Shown piece by piece: positions 38,709-47,971 of a stretch of DNA of 64,000 bases (position 1 is its first letter; the number at the start of each line of letters is the position of its first letter). Under the pieces are notes generated by a model. That model did not search any database. It saw nothing but the letters and a program-made list of their open reading frames with translations, and was not told the DNA's origin. The DNA lies in contig JAEACG010000001.1 in the NCBI GenBank assembly GCA_016401345.1, positions 62,001 to 126,000 on the forward strand, in the 5' to 3' direction. Position numbers and translations under genes: made by a program. The stretch comes from Fictibacillus nanhaiensis. Lineage in GTDB: Bacteria > Bacillota > Bacilli > Bacillales > Fictibacillaceae.

Positions 38709-40235
38709 TTATCCTTCAACGTTCACAACAACATTTTTTCCTTTTAATCGCAGAAAGAATGGAACGAGAATCCATAATACCGCGCAAACCAAGAAAAATG
38801 CAGAAATGGGTTGTTGAACAAATACCATAAAATCACCGTTTGATGTTGTTAATGCGCGTCTCATGTTGTTTTCAATCATTGGTCCTAATACTAAGCCGAG
38901 TACAAGAGGAGCAATCGGATAGTCATTCTGTGCTAAAAGATATCCAGCAAGTCCAAAGCCGATCAATAAAAACAGATCGAAAGTGGTTACTTGTACAGCG
39001 TAAACACCAAAGACAGAGATAGCAATAATAATAGGCAGCAAGTATTTAGCTGGTGTTTCAATGATTTTCGCAAAAACCTTAACAAGCGGCATGTTAAGGA
39101 TGAGAAGCATCAAGTTTCCGATAAACATCGAAGCGATTAACCCCCATGCTACGTCCGGGTGATCACTAAATAATAAAGGACCTGGCTGAACGTTATACAT
39201 GATTAGAGCTCCCATAAGAATCGCTGTCGTTCCAGATCCCGGAATTCCGAGTGTTAATAATGGAATCATTGCTCCTCCTGAAGCTGCGTTATTGGCTGAC
39301 TCAGGAGCGGCAACTCCAGCAATCGCTCCTTTACCAAACTTTTCAGGATTTTTACTTATCTTCTTTTCAGCGATATATGAGAAGAAAGAAGCAAGTGTTG
39401 CGCCTGCGCCTGGTAAGACACCAATAAAGAATCCTAAAAAAGAACCTCGGGCAATCGGTCCGGCACTTTCTTTTAGATCTGCTCTAGAAGGGATAACTCT
39501 CCCAACTTTCGCCACCTTTTCAGCCTCTTCTTCCTTATGCAGAACCGTCTTAAATACCTCACCTAATGCAAAGAGGCCAACAGCAACCGTTAAAAATTCA
39601 AGACCTCCAAATAGAACAGGAATATCATAGGTGAATCGAGCAACGCCAGAGACCGCATCGATTCCGATCGTTGCAATCAAAAGGCCGGTTACGGTCATCA
39701 TCCATGCCTTCGCGATCGATCCTCCCGCCAAGCCACTAACTGCGGCGAGGCCTAACAGCATTAAAGAGAAATACTCTGCAGGTCCGAATTTCAATGCCAT
39801 CTCTGAAAGCGGGTCTGCTAATAATACCAATCCGATGATGGAAACAATTCCGGCAAAGAAAGAACCGATAGCTGCGATCGATAGTGCAGCTCCTGCTCTG
39901 CCTTGCCGAGCCATTTGATAACCATCAAGCGTTGTAACAACAGATGAAGATTCACCAGGTGTGTTTAATAGAATGGATGTAGTAGATCCACCGTACATGG
40001 CTCCATAATAAACACCCGCTAAAAGAATGATAGAACTTGTAGCAGCTGCCGAAGGATCCATTCCGCTCGTGAAAGTAGCGGTTACAGGAATTAAGAGTGC
40101 AACACCACTCATCGGTCCAATTCCAGGTAAAACCCCTACTGCCGTTCCAATTAATACTCCGATAAAAGCAAAGAATATATTTTGCGGCTGAATGGCCGTC
40201 TGAAATCCTTGCATTAAAAAATCCATAACACCCAT
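38709..40235 (-). CDS. tctA: Tripartite tricarboxylate transporter, large membrane subunit TctA
   Basis: The main membrane channel subunit of a TctABC transporter. The 508 residues form about 12 membrane segments. The family's signature glycine-rich motif GIGPMSGVALLIPVTAT is near residue 40. Two ATG codons are adjacent; 40235 has the better spacing (7 bases) from AGGAGG. It follows tctB closely. Confidence 0.94.
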   Translation of the reverse strand: MGVMDFLMQGFQTAIQPQNIFFAFIGVLIGTAVGVLPGIGPMSGVALLIPVTATFTSGMDPSAAATSSIILLAGVYYGAMYGGSTTSILLNTPGESSSVVTTLDGYQMARQGRAGAALSIAAIGSFFAGIVSIIGLVLLADPLSEMALKFGPAEYFSLMLLGLAAVSGLAGGSIAKAWMMTVTGLLIATIGIDAVSGVARFTYDIPVLFGGLEFLTVAVGLFALGEVFKTVLHKEEEAEKVAKVGRVIPSRADLKESAGPIARGSFLGFFIGVLPGAGATLASFFSYIAEKKISKNPEKFGKGAIAGVAAPESANNAASGGAMIPLLTLGIPGSGTTAILMGALIMYNVQPGPLLFSDHPDVAWGLIASMFIGNLMLLILNMPLVKVFAKIIETPAKYLLPIIIAISVFGVYAVQVTTFDLFLLIGFGLAGYLLAQNDYPIAPLVLGLVLGPMIENNMRRALTTSNGDFMVFVQQPISAFFLVCAVLWILVPFFLRLKGKNVVVNVEG

Positions 40236-40246
40236 CATTAATCCTC

Positions 40247-40708
40247 CTAACTAAACCAAATTGGCATTCCAGGCAACGAGCCTTTCAAAACAACAACAAA
40301 TAAATAATAAACAAAGAATGAGAATGCCAAAGCAATGACTCCATTTTTTATCCAACTTCCTCTTTCCATCGCTTGAAAGGAAACAAACAAAAATAAGAAA
40401 GTACTTAAGATATAACCAAGTGTTTCGATGAAACCTGCGTACAGAAGACTTGCGGTCAAGATAATGATAAATCTTTTTATCTGTAAGCTTTCTTTGTTCT
40501 TTTTTTCTTTTTGTATATTTTTAAACGATTCAAGAAAGAGTTTAACGCTTAGTAAGATAAGAATAAGTCCTAAAAGAAAGGGAAAAACGTTAGGTCCGAC
40601 TTCACTTCCATAAGCACTTTTCGAAATGTTGCGACTTTCAATTAAAAAAGCTGCTCCAAGTAAAGCAAATAAGATGCTTGCATAACGATCAAATTTTCCT
40701 GTTTGCAA
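40247..40708 (-). CDS. tctB: Tripartite tricarboxylate transporter, small membrane subunit TctB
   Basis: A 153-residue protein with four hydrophobic segments, the TctB family pattern (SILFALLGAAFLIESRNIS at the start and YGSEVGPNVFPFLLGLILIL). The start is the TTG at 40708, because AGGAGGG lies 7-8 bases upstream; the longer frame would run into the hairpin after tctC. It partners TctA and the binding protein TctC. Confidence 0.9.
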   Translation of the reverse strand: MQTGKFDRYASILFALLGAAFLIESRNISKSAYGSEVGPNVFPFLLGLILILLSVKLFLESFKNIQKEKKNKESLQIKRFIIILTASLLYAGFIETLGYILSTFLFLFVSFQAMERGSWIKNGVIALAFSFFVYYLFVVVLKGSLPGMPIWFS

Positions 40709-40728
40709 AGTACTTCCCTCCTTGTTTG

Positions 40729-40756
40729 AAAAAAGGAGAAGCACAAATACTTCTCC
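40729..40756 (-). terminator. Intra-operon terminator between tctC and tctB
   Basis: A perfect 7-bp stem GGAGAAG with CTTCTCC (40735-40741 with 40750-40756) and six T on the minus strand (complement of 40729-40734). It lies right after the binding-protein gene and would give more TctC than membrane subunits. Confidence 0.8.
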
Positions 40757-40765
40757 ATGTCATAA

Positions 40766-41779
40766 CTATTTATTCATTCCTAGTGATTTTAAAAGTTCTT
40801 CAACTTGCTTCTCTTGATCTTTTAAGAAGGTTTCAAATTCTTTGCCATCCTTAAATTCTGATTCCCAACCGTTTCGTTCTAGCTCGTCCTGCCATTCTTT
40901 ACTTTCATTTAATTTCTTTAATGTTTTATCCCAATATGACACTGCACTATCAGACATCTCTTTCGGTCCGAAGACACCTCTCCAAATCGTGAATTCTGCA
41001 TCGATTCCAGCTTCCTTAAATGTCGGAACATCTGCCAGGTCACCTTTTAATCGTTCCGTTGAAGAAATACCAAGCACTTTTACTTTCCCAGCTTTTAAAT
41101 ATTCACCTACCGCAGAAGCATCAGTTGCAATATAATCTGCATTTCCACCTAATAGAGCTGCAATCGCCTCACCACCGCCATCGTATGAAACATACTTGAC
41201 TGTTTTAGGATCAATGTCAGATTTGTAAGCAGGTAGAACAGCTACGAGATGGTCCATGGATCCTGGTGCGGATCCACCAGCTGCTGTGACAGACTTTGGA
41301 TCTTTTTTAACAGCGTCCATTAGTTCTTTTAGATTGTTGTATTTAGAATCTTCTTTAACAACAATGGCTCCAAAGTCTTTTGTTAATTGTGCAAGAGGTG
41401 TTGTATCCTTAAAACCGTATGGACTATTACCCTCTTTTTTCAAGTTATTGATCAAGATCGGCGGAGAGTTTACATAGAGTTTGTAATCATCTTTCTTATG
41501 CTGTGTTGCAAATTCTGCAAGATAGACAGCTCCACCTCCACCAGGTTTGTTTTCAACAGTCATCGTTTGATCAACGGTTTTCGTTTCACCTAGAATTTTG
41601 GTCAGTGAGCGCGCAGTTAAATCCCAACCACCCCCAGCACCCGACGGAGCAACCACTGTTATGGGTTTTTTCGGATAATCGGATTCTCCAGCATTTGACC
41701 CAGACGTACTACAAGCTGTAAGTGAAGATAAGATAACGCCTGCTACAAGCCATTTTTTCCATTTCTTTGTTTTCATCAT
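40766..41779 (-). CDS. tctC: Tricarboxylate-binding lipoprotein TctC
   Basis: The extracytoplasmic solute-binding protein that captures the tricarboxylate and delivers it to TctAB. A lipoprotein signal peptide with lipobox LTAC (about residues 20-24) anchors it. The Bug/TctC fold is shown by PITVVAPSGAGGGWDLTARS, TVENKPGGGGAVYLAEFA and YVSYDGGGEAIAALLGG. Start at ATG 41779 with AAGGGG 8 bases upstream gives 337 residues. First gene of tctC-tctB-tctA. Confidence 0.93.
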   Translation of the reverse strand: MMKTKKWKKWLVAGVILSSLTACSTSGSNAGESDYPKKPITVVAPSGAGGGWDLTARSLTKILGETKTVDQTMTVENKPGGGGAVYLAEFATQHKKDDYKLYVNSPPILINNLKKEGNSPYGFKDTTPLAQLTKDFGAIVVKEDSKYNNLKELMDAVKKDPKSVTAAGGSAPGSMDHLVAVLPAYKSDIDPKTVKYVSYDGGGEAIAALLGGNADYIATDASAVGEYLKAGKVKVLGISSTERLKGDLADVPTFKEAGIDAEFTIWRGVFGPKEMSDSAVSYWDKTLKKLNESKEWQDELERNGWESEFKDGKEFETFLKDQEKQVEELLKSLGMNK

Positions 41780-41798
41780 GTTCACATCCCCTTTTTAA

Positions 41799-41812
41799 TG
41801 TTAGCGCTTTCA
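41799..41812 (-). promoter_or_regulatory. cre site at the tct transcription start
   Basis: On the minus strand TGAAAGCGCTAACA fits the CcpA consensus TGWAANCGNTNWCA at every position. It lies between the predicted -10 and the ribosome binding site, where bound CcpA would repress the tct operon. Confidence 0.85.
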
Positions 41813-41819
41813 TTTACTT

Positions 41820-41847
41820 TTCATAATCCTAACATTCAGATTTTCAA
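41820..41847 (-). promoter_or_regulatory. Predicted tctCBA promoter
   Basis: -35 TTGAAA (41842-41847) and -10 TATGAA (41820-41825), 16-base spacer. The -10 is imperfect, which fits a promoter needing an activator. Confidence 0.5.
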
Positions 41848-41875
41848 ATGGAAGTTTAACAGCATAAAATGCATT

Positions 41876-41891
41876 TTGTTCATATTGTTCA
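41876..41891 (-). promoter_or_regulatory. Direct repeats, candidate response-regulator site
   Basis: Two exact copies of TTGTTCA (plus strand) 9 bases apart, about 30-45 bases upstream of the predicted -35. A palindrome AAAATGCATTTT (41866-41877) overlaps the first copy. The placement is typical for an activator such as the adjacent CitB/DctR-type regulator; the link is inferred. Confidence 0.5.
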
Positions 41892-41893
41892 CG

Positions 41894-41922
41894 CAAAAAA
41901 GACCACTAAGACTCTCTTAGTG
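41894..41922 (-). terminator. Terminator of speD
   Basis: A perfect 8-bp stem CACTAAGA with TCTTAGTG (41904-41911 with 41915-41922), loop CTC, followed by six T on the minus strand. Confidence 0.8.
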
Positions 41923-41942
41923 ATCCATTTTCCTATAAGCTA

Positions 41943-42761
41943 TTAACGTTTAGATGAGTTAATGTTTCTTCCGTAAAAGATCTCGTCCATCTCAGCATTG
42001 ATCAAACCTGTGATGTGTTTTTGAGTTTCACTATCAATTTCATCCTTTGTATAACCGAAAAGATAGTTATTCAGTTCAAAATTCTTTAATTTGCACTTTG
42101 TATGAAAGATATTCTCTTGATAAATATTTGTATCAATCATTGTATATGTCTCTTTAATATCAGAAGAAAGATAGTTTTGTATCGAATTGATATCATGATC
42201 AATGAATAGCTTGTGACCTTTAATATCTCTCGTAAATCCTCTAACTCGATAATCCATCGTCACAATATCCATATCAAATGAATTTATAAGATGATTAAGT
42301 GCTTTAAGCGGCGAGATTTCTCCACAAGTAGAAACATCTATGTCCGCTCTAAACGTACTGATTCCTTCTTCTGGATGAAATTCTGGATATGTATGGACCG
42401 TTAAGTGACTCTTATCAAGCTGCATCACAACAGACTCTGGCATGGCTGTGGAATTCTCATCAAATGTATCAGTTGGTACTTCAACAATGGGTCCTTCTGA
42501 AACAAGTACAGTGACACTGGCTCCTTGGGGTACATAATCTTGTTTCGCAATATTAAGCACATGAGCTCCAATCGTATCGGAGACAGTTTGCAAAATATTC
42601 GTAAGCCTTTCCGCGTTGTATTGCTCATCAATATACTCAAGGTAAGCTTCTCGCTCTTCTCTTGTTTTCGTATAACAAACATCATACAGATTAAAGCTAA
42701 GTGATTTAGTAAGATTATTGAATCCGTGTAATGTTATTCGTTGATCTGGTGAGATAGACAT
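41943..42761 (-). CDS. speD: S-adenosylmethionine decarboxylase proenzyme SpeD (long, E. coli type)
   Basis: A pyruvoyl enzyme that decarboxylates SAM to supply aminopropyl groups for spermidine. It is the 272-residue E. coli-type form (about 264 residues) rather than the short B. subtilis type (about 126). The self-cleavage site is visible: Lys117-Ser118 in [13 protein letters not shown], with Ser118 becoming the pyruvoyl group. The conserved [11 protein letters not shown] and [13 protein letters not shown] are present. AAGGGG is 10 bases before the ATG. No spermidine synthase gene is nearby. Confidence 0.93.
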   Translation of the reverse strand: MSISPDQRITLHGFNNLTKSLSFNLYDVCYTKTREEREAYLEYIDEQYNAERLTNILQTVSDTIGAHVLNIAKQDYVPQGASVTVLVSEGPIVEVPTDTFDENSTAMPESVVMQLDKSHLTVHTYPEFHPEEGISTFRADIDVSTCGEISPLKALNHLINSFDMDIVTMDYRVRGFTRDIKGHKLFIDHDINSIQNYLSSDIKETYTMIDTNIYQENIFHTKCKLKNFELNNYLFGYTKDEIDSETQKHITGLINAEMDEIFYGRNINSSKR

Positions 42762-42930
42762 ATGTTAGATTCCCCTTATATTTTTAGACATTCAATATTC
42801 ATTACAACAATGATGGAAATATATCTATAATACCCATTTAAATGATTTGAAAAACAGTATGAGGTTGAAAAAGCGTCAACAGTGCTGTGTGATGGTTGTA
42901 TCTAGCCGTAAATTAAGCATGTAAGTGGTG

Positions 42931-43035
42931 AATCCAAAAGTTTTGACTCTCAATCCACGAGTTCAGGGTGTAAATCCAAAAGTTTCTTACATCAATCCAC
43001 GAGTTTTTGCTGTTTATCCGCGAGTTTACAATCCT
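42931..43035. repeat. Five-unit tandem repeat with exact 21-base period
   Basis: Units begin at 42931, 42952, 42973, 42994 and 43015. The first about 12 bases are conserved (AATCCAAAAGTT in units 1 and 3, AATCCACGAGTT in units 2 and 4, TATCCGCGAGTT in unit 5), and the other 9 vary. The types alternate. A phase-shifted partial copy starts at 43030. It fills the middle of a 373-base gap between speD and the MFS gene; the rest of the gap shows only promoter-like AT-rich sequence near speD. Confidence 0.85.
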
Positions 43036-43092
43036 CGACTTCTATCGACACACACCTCTTTCCGATTCAGCTAAAGGTTACAAGAAGCATAA

Positions 43093-43131
43093 AAAAATCC
43101 TCAAAAGCTTAGATAGCTTTTGAGGATTTTT
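43093..43131. terminator. Strong terminator after the MFS gene
   Basis: A 17-bp near-perfect stem (43093-43109 with 43115-43131) whose core is AATCCTCAAAAGCT, loop of 5, and T/A-rich ends. It ends the minus-strand MFS gene and would also work on the plus strand. Confidence 0.88.
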
Positions 43132-43135
43132 ACAT

Positions 43136-44386
43136 TTAGGCTTTCTCAACTTCAGCCACTGGAACAACTTTTTGTCGAATAAGTGGTAGCATCGTTAATA
43201 TACCGATAGCAAAAAGAAGTGCTGCTCCTTCAAACATCAATACAAGTGAAAATGTTTCTTTTAGCCAACCGGTAATGGACATCGTAAGAACCATTGCACC
43301 CATAAATAGTGGATTTAATATTCCGTTCACACGACCTATAAATTTTGCTTCTGTATTCTGGAGAATTAGTGTATTAATACCAATGTGAACACATGGCATG
43401 AAAAGACCACTTATGAACTCGGCAGATAAGGTTAACCAAAAATGTTCGGAGAATCCCATAATCATAAATCCGATCGCACTTGCTCCCATTCCTAAAGCCA
43501 ATAATAATTGTGGCTTTACTTTGCTCGCGATTCCGATGGTTAAACCTCCACCTAAGATCATTCCAGTACCGAATGCAGCCATGAGCCATTGAAGTTCTTC
43601 TTTTGGAAGACCAAGTTGCTCTGTAACTAAGAAAACGGTTAACGGCTGTGTCAAACCTAAAGCTAATCCGGCTACGGCGAAACATGCACCTAGTAAAGTT
43701 AAAGAACGTCTGTTGAGCACATAGCTGAAACCTTCTTTCATCTCTAACCAAATGGATGGTTTCTCTTCCGTTTTTTCTACTTCTTCATCAGGAGGAAGTA
43801 ATAGAAGAATTACGGCAGACAATACGAACGCGATTCCCATAATTGCTATCGCAGCTGTAATACCAAATTGCTGGTATACGTAAGTCCCGAGAATAGGTCC
43901 TAGAATCATAAATACAGCAAAAAGTGTTTGATACATTGACATCCCTAACTGAACCATCTCCTCAGGTACATGTATCTTAAATAACTTCATACCTGATGGC
44001 TGAGAAAATTGAGACAAGATCGATGAAACGAGTGTTGCAAAGAATATGACTTTCCAGCTTCCAAAAAGCAGCGTTAATAATACGACAAAGATAGATACAG
44101 CGCTTAATAGATCACACCAAATCATCGTCTTTTTGGGTTTCCATCTATCAGCGAATGTTCCTCCTATGAAAGAAAACAAAAAGATTGGAGCGAATTCTGC
44201 TACAGATATTAAAGATACCGCGATTGGATTTTCGTTCGTTTTTTCTATCACGTACAATAGAATCGAATAGTTACGAACCCATATCCCTATCTGTAAAAAG
44301 AGTACCGAAAAAAGAATGGTACGAATGACTTTGTTTTGAAAAAGCATACCCATTGTGATCTTGGGTTTGTTTTGATCTTGTTCCAC
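43136..44386 (-). CDS. MFS transporter (probable drug or macrolide efflux type)
   Basis: A major facilitator superfamily transporter with about 12 membrane segments. FIGGTFADRWKPKKTMIWCD is the characteristic loop 2-3 motif of the efflux subfamily related to MefA and enterobactin exporters. The start is the GTG at 44386, because AGGGGG lies 9 bases upstream, giving 416 residues. The substrate cannot be deduced. It ends at a strong terminator. Confidence 0.85.
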   Translation of the reverse strand: MEQDQNKPKITMGMLFQNKVIRTILFSVLFLQIGIWVRNYSILLYVIEKTNENPIAVSLISVAEFAPIFLFSFIGGTFADRWKPKKTMIWCDLLSAVSIFVVLLTLLFGSWKVIFFATLVSSILSQFSQPSGMKLFKIHVPEEMVQLGMSMYQTLFAVFMILGPILGTYVYQQFGITAAIAIMGIAFVLSAVILLLLPPDEEVEKTEEKPSIWLEMKEGFSYVLNRRSLTLLGACFAVAGLALGLTQPLTVFLVTEQLGLPKEELQWLMAAFGTGMILGGGLTIGIASKVKPQLLLALGMGASAIGFMIMGFSEHFWLTLSAEFISGLFMPCVHIGINTLILQNTEAKFIGRVNGILNPLFMGAMVLTMSITGWLKETFSLVLMFEGAALLFAIGILTMLPLIRQKVVPVAEVEKA

Positions 44387-44415
44387 TTTATTAATCCCCC
44401 TTATTCGAAGAGAAG

Positions 44416-47400
44416 TTATTTCCACTCTCCAAACCAATGTTTCCATTTATTTAAAATTATATCCTTTAATGGTGGAGAATCAATTCCTTTTTGTTTCTTG
44501 AACTCATTAAAACTAGCAAAACCTATAAGCAGGATACCTGTTAACAATAAGTATACCCACCATGGCATGCTCCCCCAATATGGGCGAGTTTGGACCAAAA
44601 CATTCAGAAGTAATACGATCAATCCAGTAAAGAAATAACTTTTTTGCTTTGAGATAAATCCATAAATGATACTAGCAAATGATAATGTACCAAGTATGAT
44701 CGCATCCATAACTTTATAGCTCTCTATCGCATCGATCATCAATGTTATCCCTATTACACCAAGCAACACATATTGAACAAGGTTAGCTATTTGTTCCGTT
44801 ATTCCCCACATTTTTCTTGTGATCACATAACTTAATAAGATCCATGGAAGTACAATGAGTTCAGTTTGAATAATAACTGGTATCTCAAATTGATCAAGAA
44901 GTGAATAATAAGAGAACAGGACAAGCAAGCTGGAACACGTTTGGAGTATTCTCTTTCCGATCAGAACATCCAATAATCGATTTCCTTGAGCATAGAAAAG
45001 AATAGCAAGTATGACCAGACCAAACGTTGTTACGAAATTTTCCGATTGCACCAATCCAATAAGTACAGAAATCATTCCAAAAACTGCAAAGAAGTCAAAT
45101 TGAAGAAAATCAGATTGGCTGTATAGCTTTTTATAGAAATACATACCTGCCAGTGAAATGAGTATGCCTGAGGTAAACCAAGCAATTGAATACATTTCAT
45201 TGGTTATTCGATTTATTAACAACCATTCCTCTAAATCTATCATGAAGTAGATCAACAAGAATACTGATGCGTATTTCCAGTATTTTTCTAACGATTGATA
45301 GAACACTATAAACCCGACTAATACTGCTGCATGGATAATAAGAAACGCCTCATCAGACCCTCTAATCGTTATATACTCTCCTAAGAAAATAACAGAAAAA
45401 GGTACAATGAAAGCTCTTAATCGCTTTCTCCATTCATTGTTAACAACAAAATAGAAACCAGCTAGAAGTATGCTGTAAACAACAGGACCTTCATGAGTGA
45501 GCCATGCTCTAATAAAGTATTGGAAACCAATAGCTAAAAATATCAAACTAACGTAAAGATTATATCTGATCTCATATTCCTTACGAGAACGAAACAGGTA
45601 AACTCCATACACTGTTGCAAGTAGTATGAACGGTACTGCTGCAGTTGTTACGAGTAAAGTATAAATACCTATGAGTAAAGTAATGAAGTGAGAAACAGCC
45701 TTCATTGGATATTCACTGCTTGAGTCGATCTTCTGGAATACCTCGCTACTCATTAATAACAAATAGGAAATGATGATGAACGTATAAACGGATTCCTCAG
45801 TACCTAATGAAACTCCAAATAGTTCTGCAACATAACTTAGTGCAAAGAATAAGGAAATCTGAATACCAGAGAACCCGAGCGCCCAATTAAAATGTTTAGT
45901 GAAAAACCATAACACTATCATTAGAAATATGGACGATGAAATCTTTATCCACGTAAAATCACTTTCGACTAAGATGACCAGAAAATTCACAGTCGTCATT
46001 ATGGTTGTAATGGATACAAATGAAGTTGCAAGCTGCTTCTGCTTTCTTTGCCACAGATAGACAATTAAAGTGACGACACTTCCAAGAAGTAAAGAGTATG
46101 ATAATGTCGGTGAGGGCAAGTACTTCATCCCAAAAAGGCAGAATGTAAAAAAAGTGAAAATGGGTACCAGCCAAGTGGCTACCATTCTTTCTTTTCCATT
46201 CTCGATTAAAAAATGACGAACAGTTAGTATCGTTAGAATGACAGAAATCATACTTCCTTGCCTATAGTGAGCAAGTTCCAATGATAATAGAAAGCTAATA
46301 AGTAATCCTCCACCGCCCACAAACAGGCTTGTTCTGCTCAGTGGTTTGAGATACTGTCCGATCGAATAAGATAATGCGCATGAGATACCGATTGCTAGCG
46401 TCAAATAATCTTCAAAGCGATCACCCATCATATGATACACTTCCATAAACCCACAGAATAGGTAGAACGGTGCCAAATATTTAAAGAAGAAAAACGTAGA
46501 GTTGTAGCTTAAGAATATAAAGTTACCTGCTAAAACAAGATACCCGAATAACAACCACACACTGCCTTCTCCTACAGACAATAGCACGCCTTCAACGGTT
46601 ATATATAGAAAAGCAAGTATAGAGATTGCACCATTTGCAAGCTGATAATATTTTTTTAATCCAGCATCTGAAAAATTAGCAACTACTACGAATATAATCG
46701 GTATAAGGACGATCAAAAACAAACGATATTCTATCAACAAAGAGTTTTGAATCAATTGATAAAGTCCGTACGTGATAAACCCGATAAAGAAAAGCTCATA
46801 CTCTTTTCTTTGATTGACCATCCTCATCGACAAATATAATGCAGCGGTTAAGATAATATTGAAACTTTGATAAAGTTGATTCTCAAATAGAATTAAAATG
46901 AACAACGTCGATAGTATCAGGTTCGCTTGTATAAACAAAGGCAAGATTTGAAGAAATATCGATTGGTTTGCTTTTTTGAAATGATATAAAAGTATAAATC
47001 CTACATTTCCTAATGCGTAAACAAAATAAAATGCTTCTTTGGTTAATCCAAACGATAGGATTAAATACGCATATCCAATTGCGATCGCAACATAAGTAAG
47101 CCAGCTGAATAGCTTGGATTTAAAATACTGCCCGAAATAATAATAGATTGGAGTACAGACGACAGCCGCCATAACGCCTAGAATATATCTTCCCTCGCCA
47201 TAAAAACTGAGCAAACTCCCAAACAATTCAAAGTAACCCGCTGAGAGTACGGTAATCGGAATAAACAGACCAAATAAAACAAAGAACGTAAACGCCGTTT
47301 TTCTAATCTGAAGTATTTTTTCCGAAAGTACGCCTAGGCCACCAAATAATAAGGCAATCCCTCCAACTAACATTGTTTTCGTAATCGAGCTAAAAACATC

Positions 47401-47739
47401 CCAGTTGCTTGTGGCTAGAGTAAGTCCTCCTAATAAAAGCAGAATCACTCCCGCTGCCATAATGGTTGTAATATTTCTTTCTCTTCTCTGTTCAGGTGTG
47501 ATTACCACTTTCGGCTTTGTTGGTGGTGGAGTTATTGTTTTTATTGGCTGTGGATTTTGTTTAGGTTCATCATTCGTAACTTCTGCTGTATGTAAAATCG
47601 ATTCATTGATTTCTTTATTTCTAACATCTTCTCTATATCTGTAATAGCCATCAAGCACGTTTAAATAATCCTTCTTTTTTACATACCCTCCTTCTCTTAA
47701 TTCGTTTAGATCTTTTATGAATCTGGACTGGTCCATCAT
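44416..47739 (-). CDS. Very large polytopic membrane protein of unknown function
   Basis: A 1107-residue protein. The first 90 residues are soluble, with a helical start (DQSRFIKDLNELREGGYVKK) and a proline-rich linker (PPPTKPK). The rest is a nearly unbroken series of roughly 30 hydrophobic segments. I recognise no catalytic motif and no firm family; the layout, a small soluble N-terminal domain and a huge membrane part, resembles DUF2157/DUF2339-like giant membrane proteins. It lies upstream of the MFS gene (29 bases apart), so both may share a transcript. ATG follows GGGGG. Confidence 0.7.
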   Translation of the reverse strand: MMDQSRFIKDLNELREGGYVKKKDYLNVLDGYYRYREDVRNKEINESILHTAEVTNDEPKQNPQPIKTITPPPTKPKVVITPEQRRERNITTIMAAGVILLLLGGLTLATSNWDVFSSITKTMLVGGIALLFGGLGVLSEKILQIRKTAFTFFVLFGLFIPITVLSAGYFELFGSLLSFYGEGRYILGVMAAVVCTPIYYYFGQYFKSKLFSWLTYVAIAIGYAYLILSFGLTKEAFYFVYALGNVGFILLYHFKKANQSIFLQILPLFIQANLILSTLFILILFENQLYQSFNIILTAALYLSMRMVNQRKEYELFFIGFITYGLYQLIQNSLLIEYRLFLIVLIPIIFVVVANFSDAGLKKYYQLANGAISILAFLYITVEGVLLSVGEGSVWLLFGYLVLAGNFIFLSYNSTFFFFKYLAPFYLFCGFMEVYHMMGDRFEDYLTLAIGISCALSYSIGQYLKPLSRTSLFVGGGGLLISFLLSLELAHYRQGSMISVILTILTVRHFLIENGKERMVATWLVPIFTFFTFCLFGMKYLPSPTLSYSLLLGSVVTLIVYLWQRKQKQLATSFVSITTIMTTVNFLVILVESDFTWIKISSSIFLMIVLWFFTKHFNWALGFSGIQISLFFALSYVAELFGVSLGTEESVYTFIIISYLLLMSSEVFQKIDSSSEYPMKAVSHFITLLIGIYTLLVTTAAVPFILLATVYGVYLFRSRKEYEIRYNLYVSLIFLAIGFQYFIRAWLTHEGPVVYSILLAGFYFVVNNEWRKRLRAFIVPFSVIFLGEYITIRGSDEAFLIIHAAVLVGFIVFYQSLEKYWKYASVFLLIYFMIDLEEWLLINRITNEMYSIAWFTSGILISLAGMYFYKKLYSQSDFLQFDFFAVFGMISVLIGLVQSENFVTTFGLVILAILFYAQGNRLLDVLIGKRILQTCSSLLVLFSYYSLLDQFEIPVIIQTELIVLPWILLSYVITRKMWGITEQIANLVQYVLLGVIGITLMIDAIESYKVMDAIILGTLSFASIIYGFISKQKSYFFTGLIVLLLNVLVQTRPYWGSMPWWVYLLLTGILLIGFASFNEFKKQKGIDSPPLKDIILNKWKHWFGEWK

Positions 47740-47971
47740 ACGGCCCCCTAATCTTCTCCTTTGTTGAATGTATGTAACAAAAAGAAAAGAGATAACATGT
47801 AGTTACCTCTTTCTTAACTTCTGTATCAACGTCATTATTTTACATTAATTACCTTTATGTGTCACTAACAACTACTAGTGAAAAAGTTCTCCTCACACCC
47901 TTTTCTTTCTCATCATACTCTGTATTACATCACGAAAGGGCTAAATACCCATTTCAAGGGGAGGAATACAG

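Noticed and set aside
42931-43035. Possible CRISPR array
   Set aside because: The conserved part is only about 12 bases, the spacers are 9 bases, and no cas genes are present. Both are far below CRISPR dimensions.
42925-43074. Open frame with NPKV/NPRV heptads over the 21-base repeat as a real gene
   Set aside because: No ribosome binding site precedes the GTG, and the frame is explained by the repeat period being a multiple of three. Kept as an idea only.
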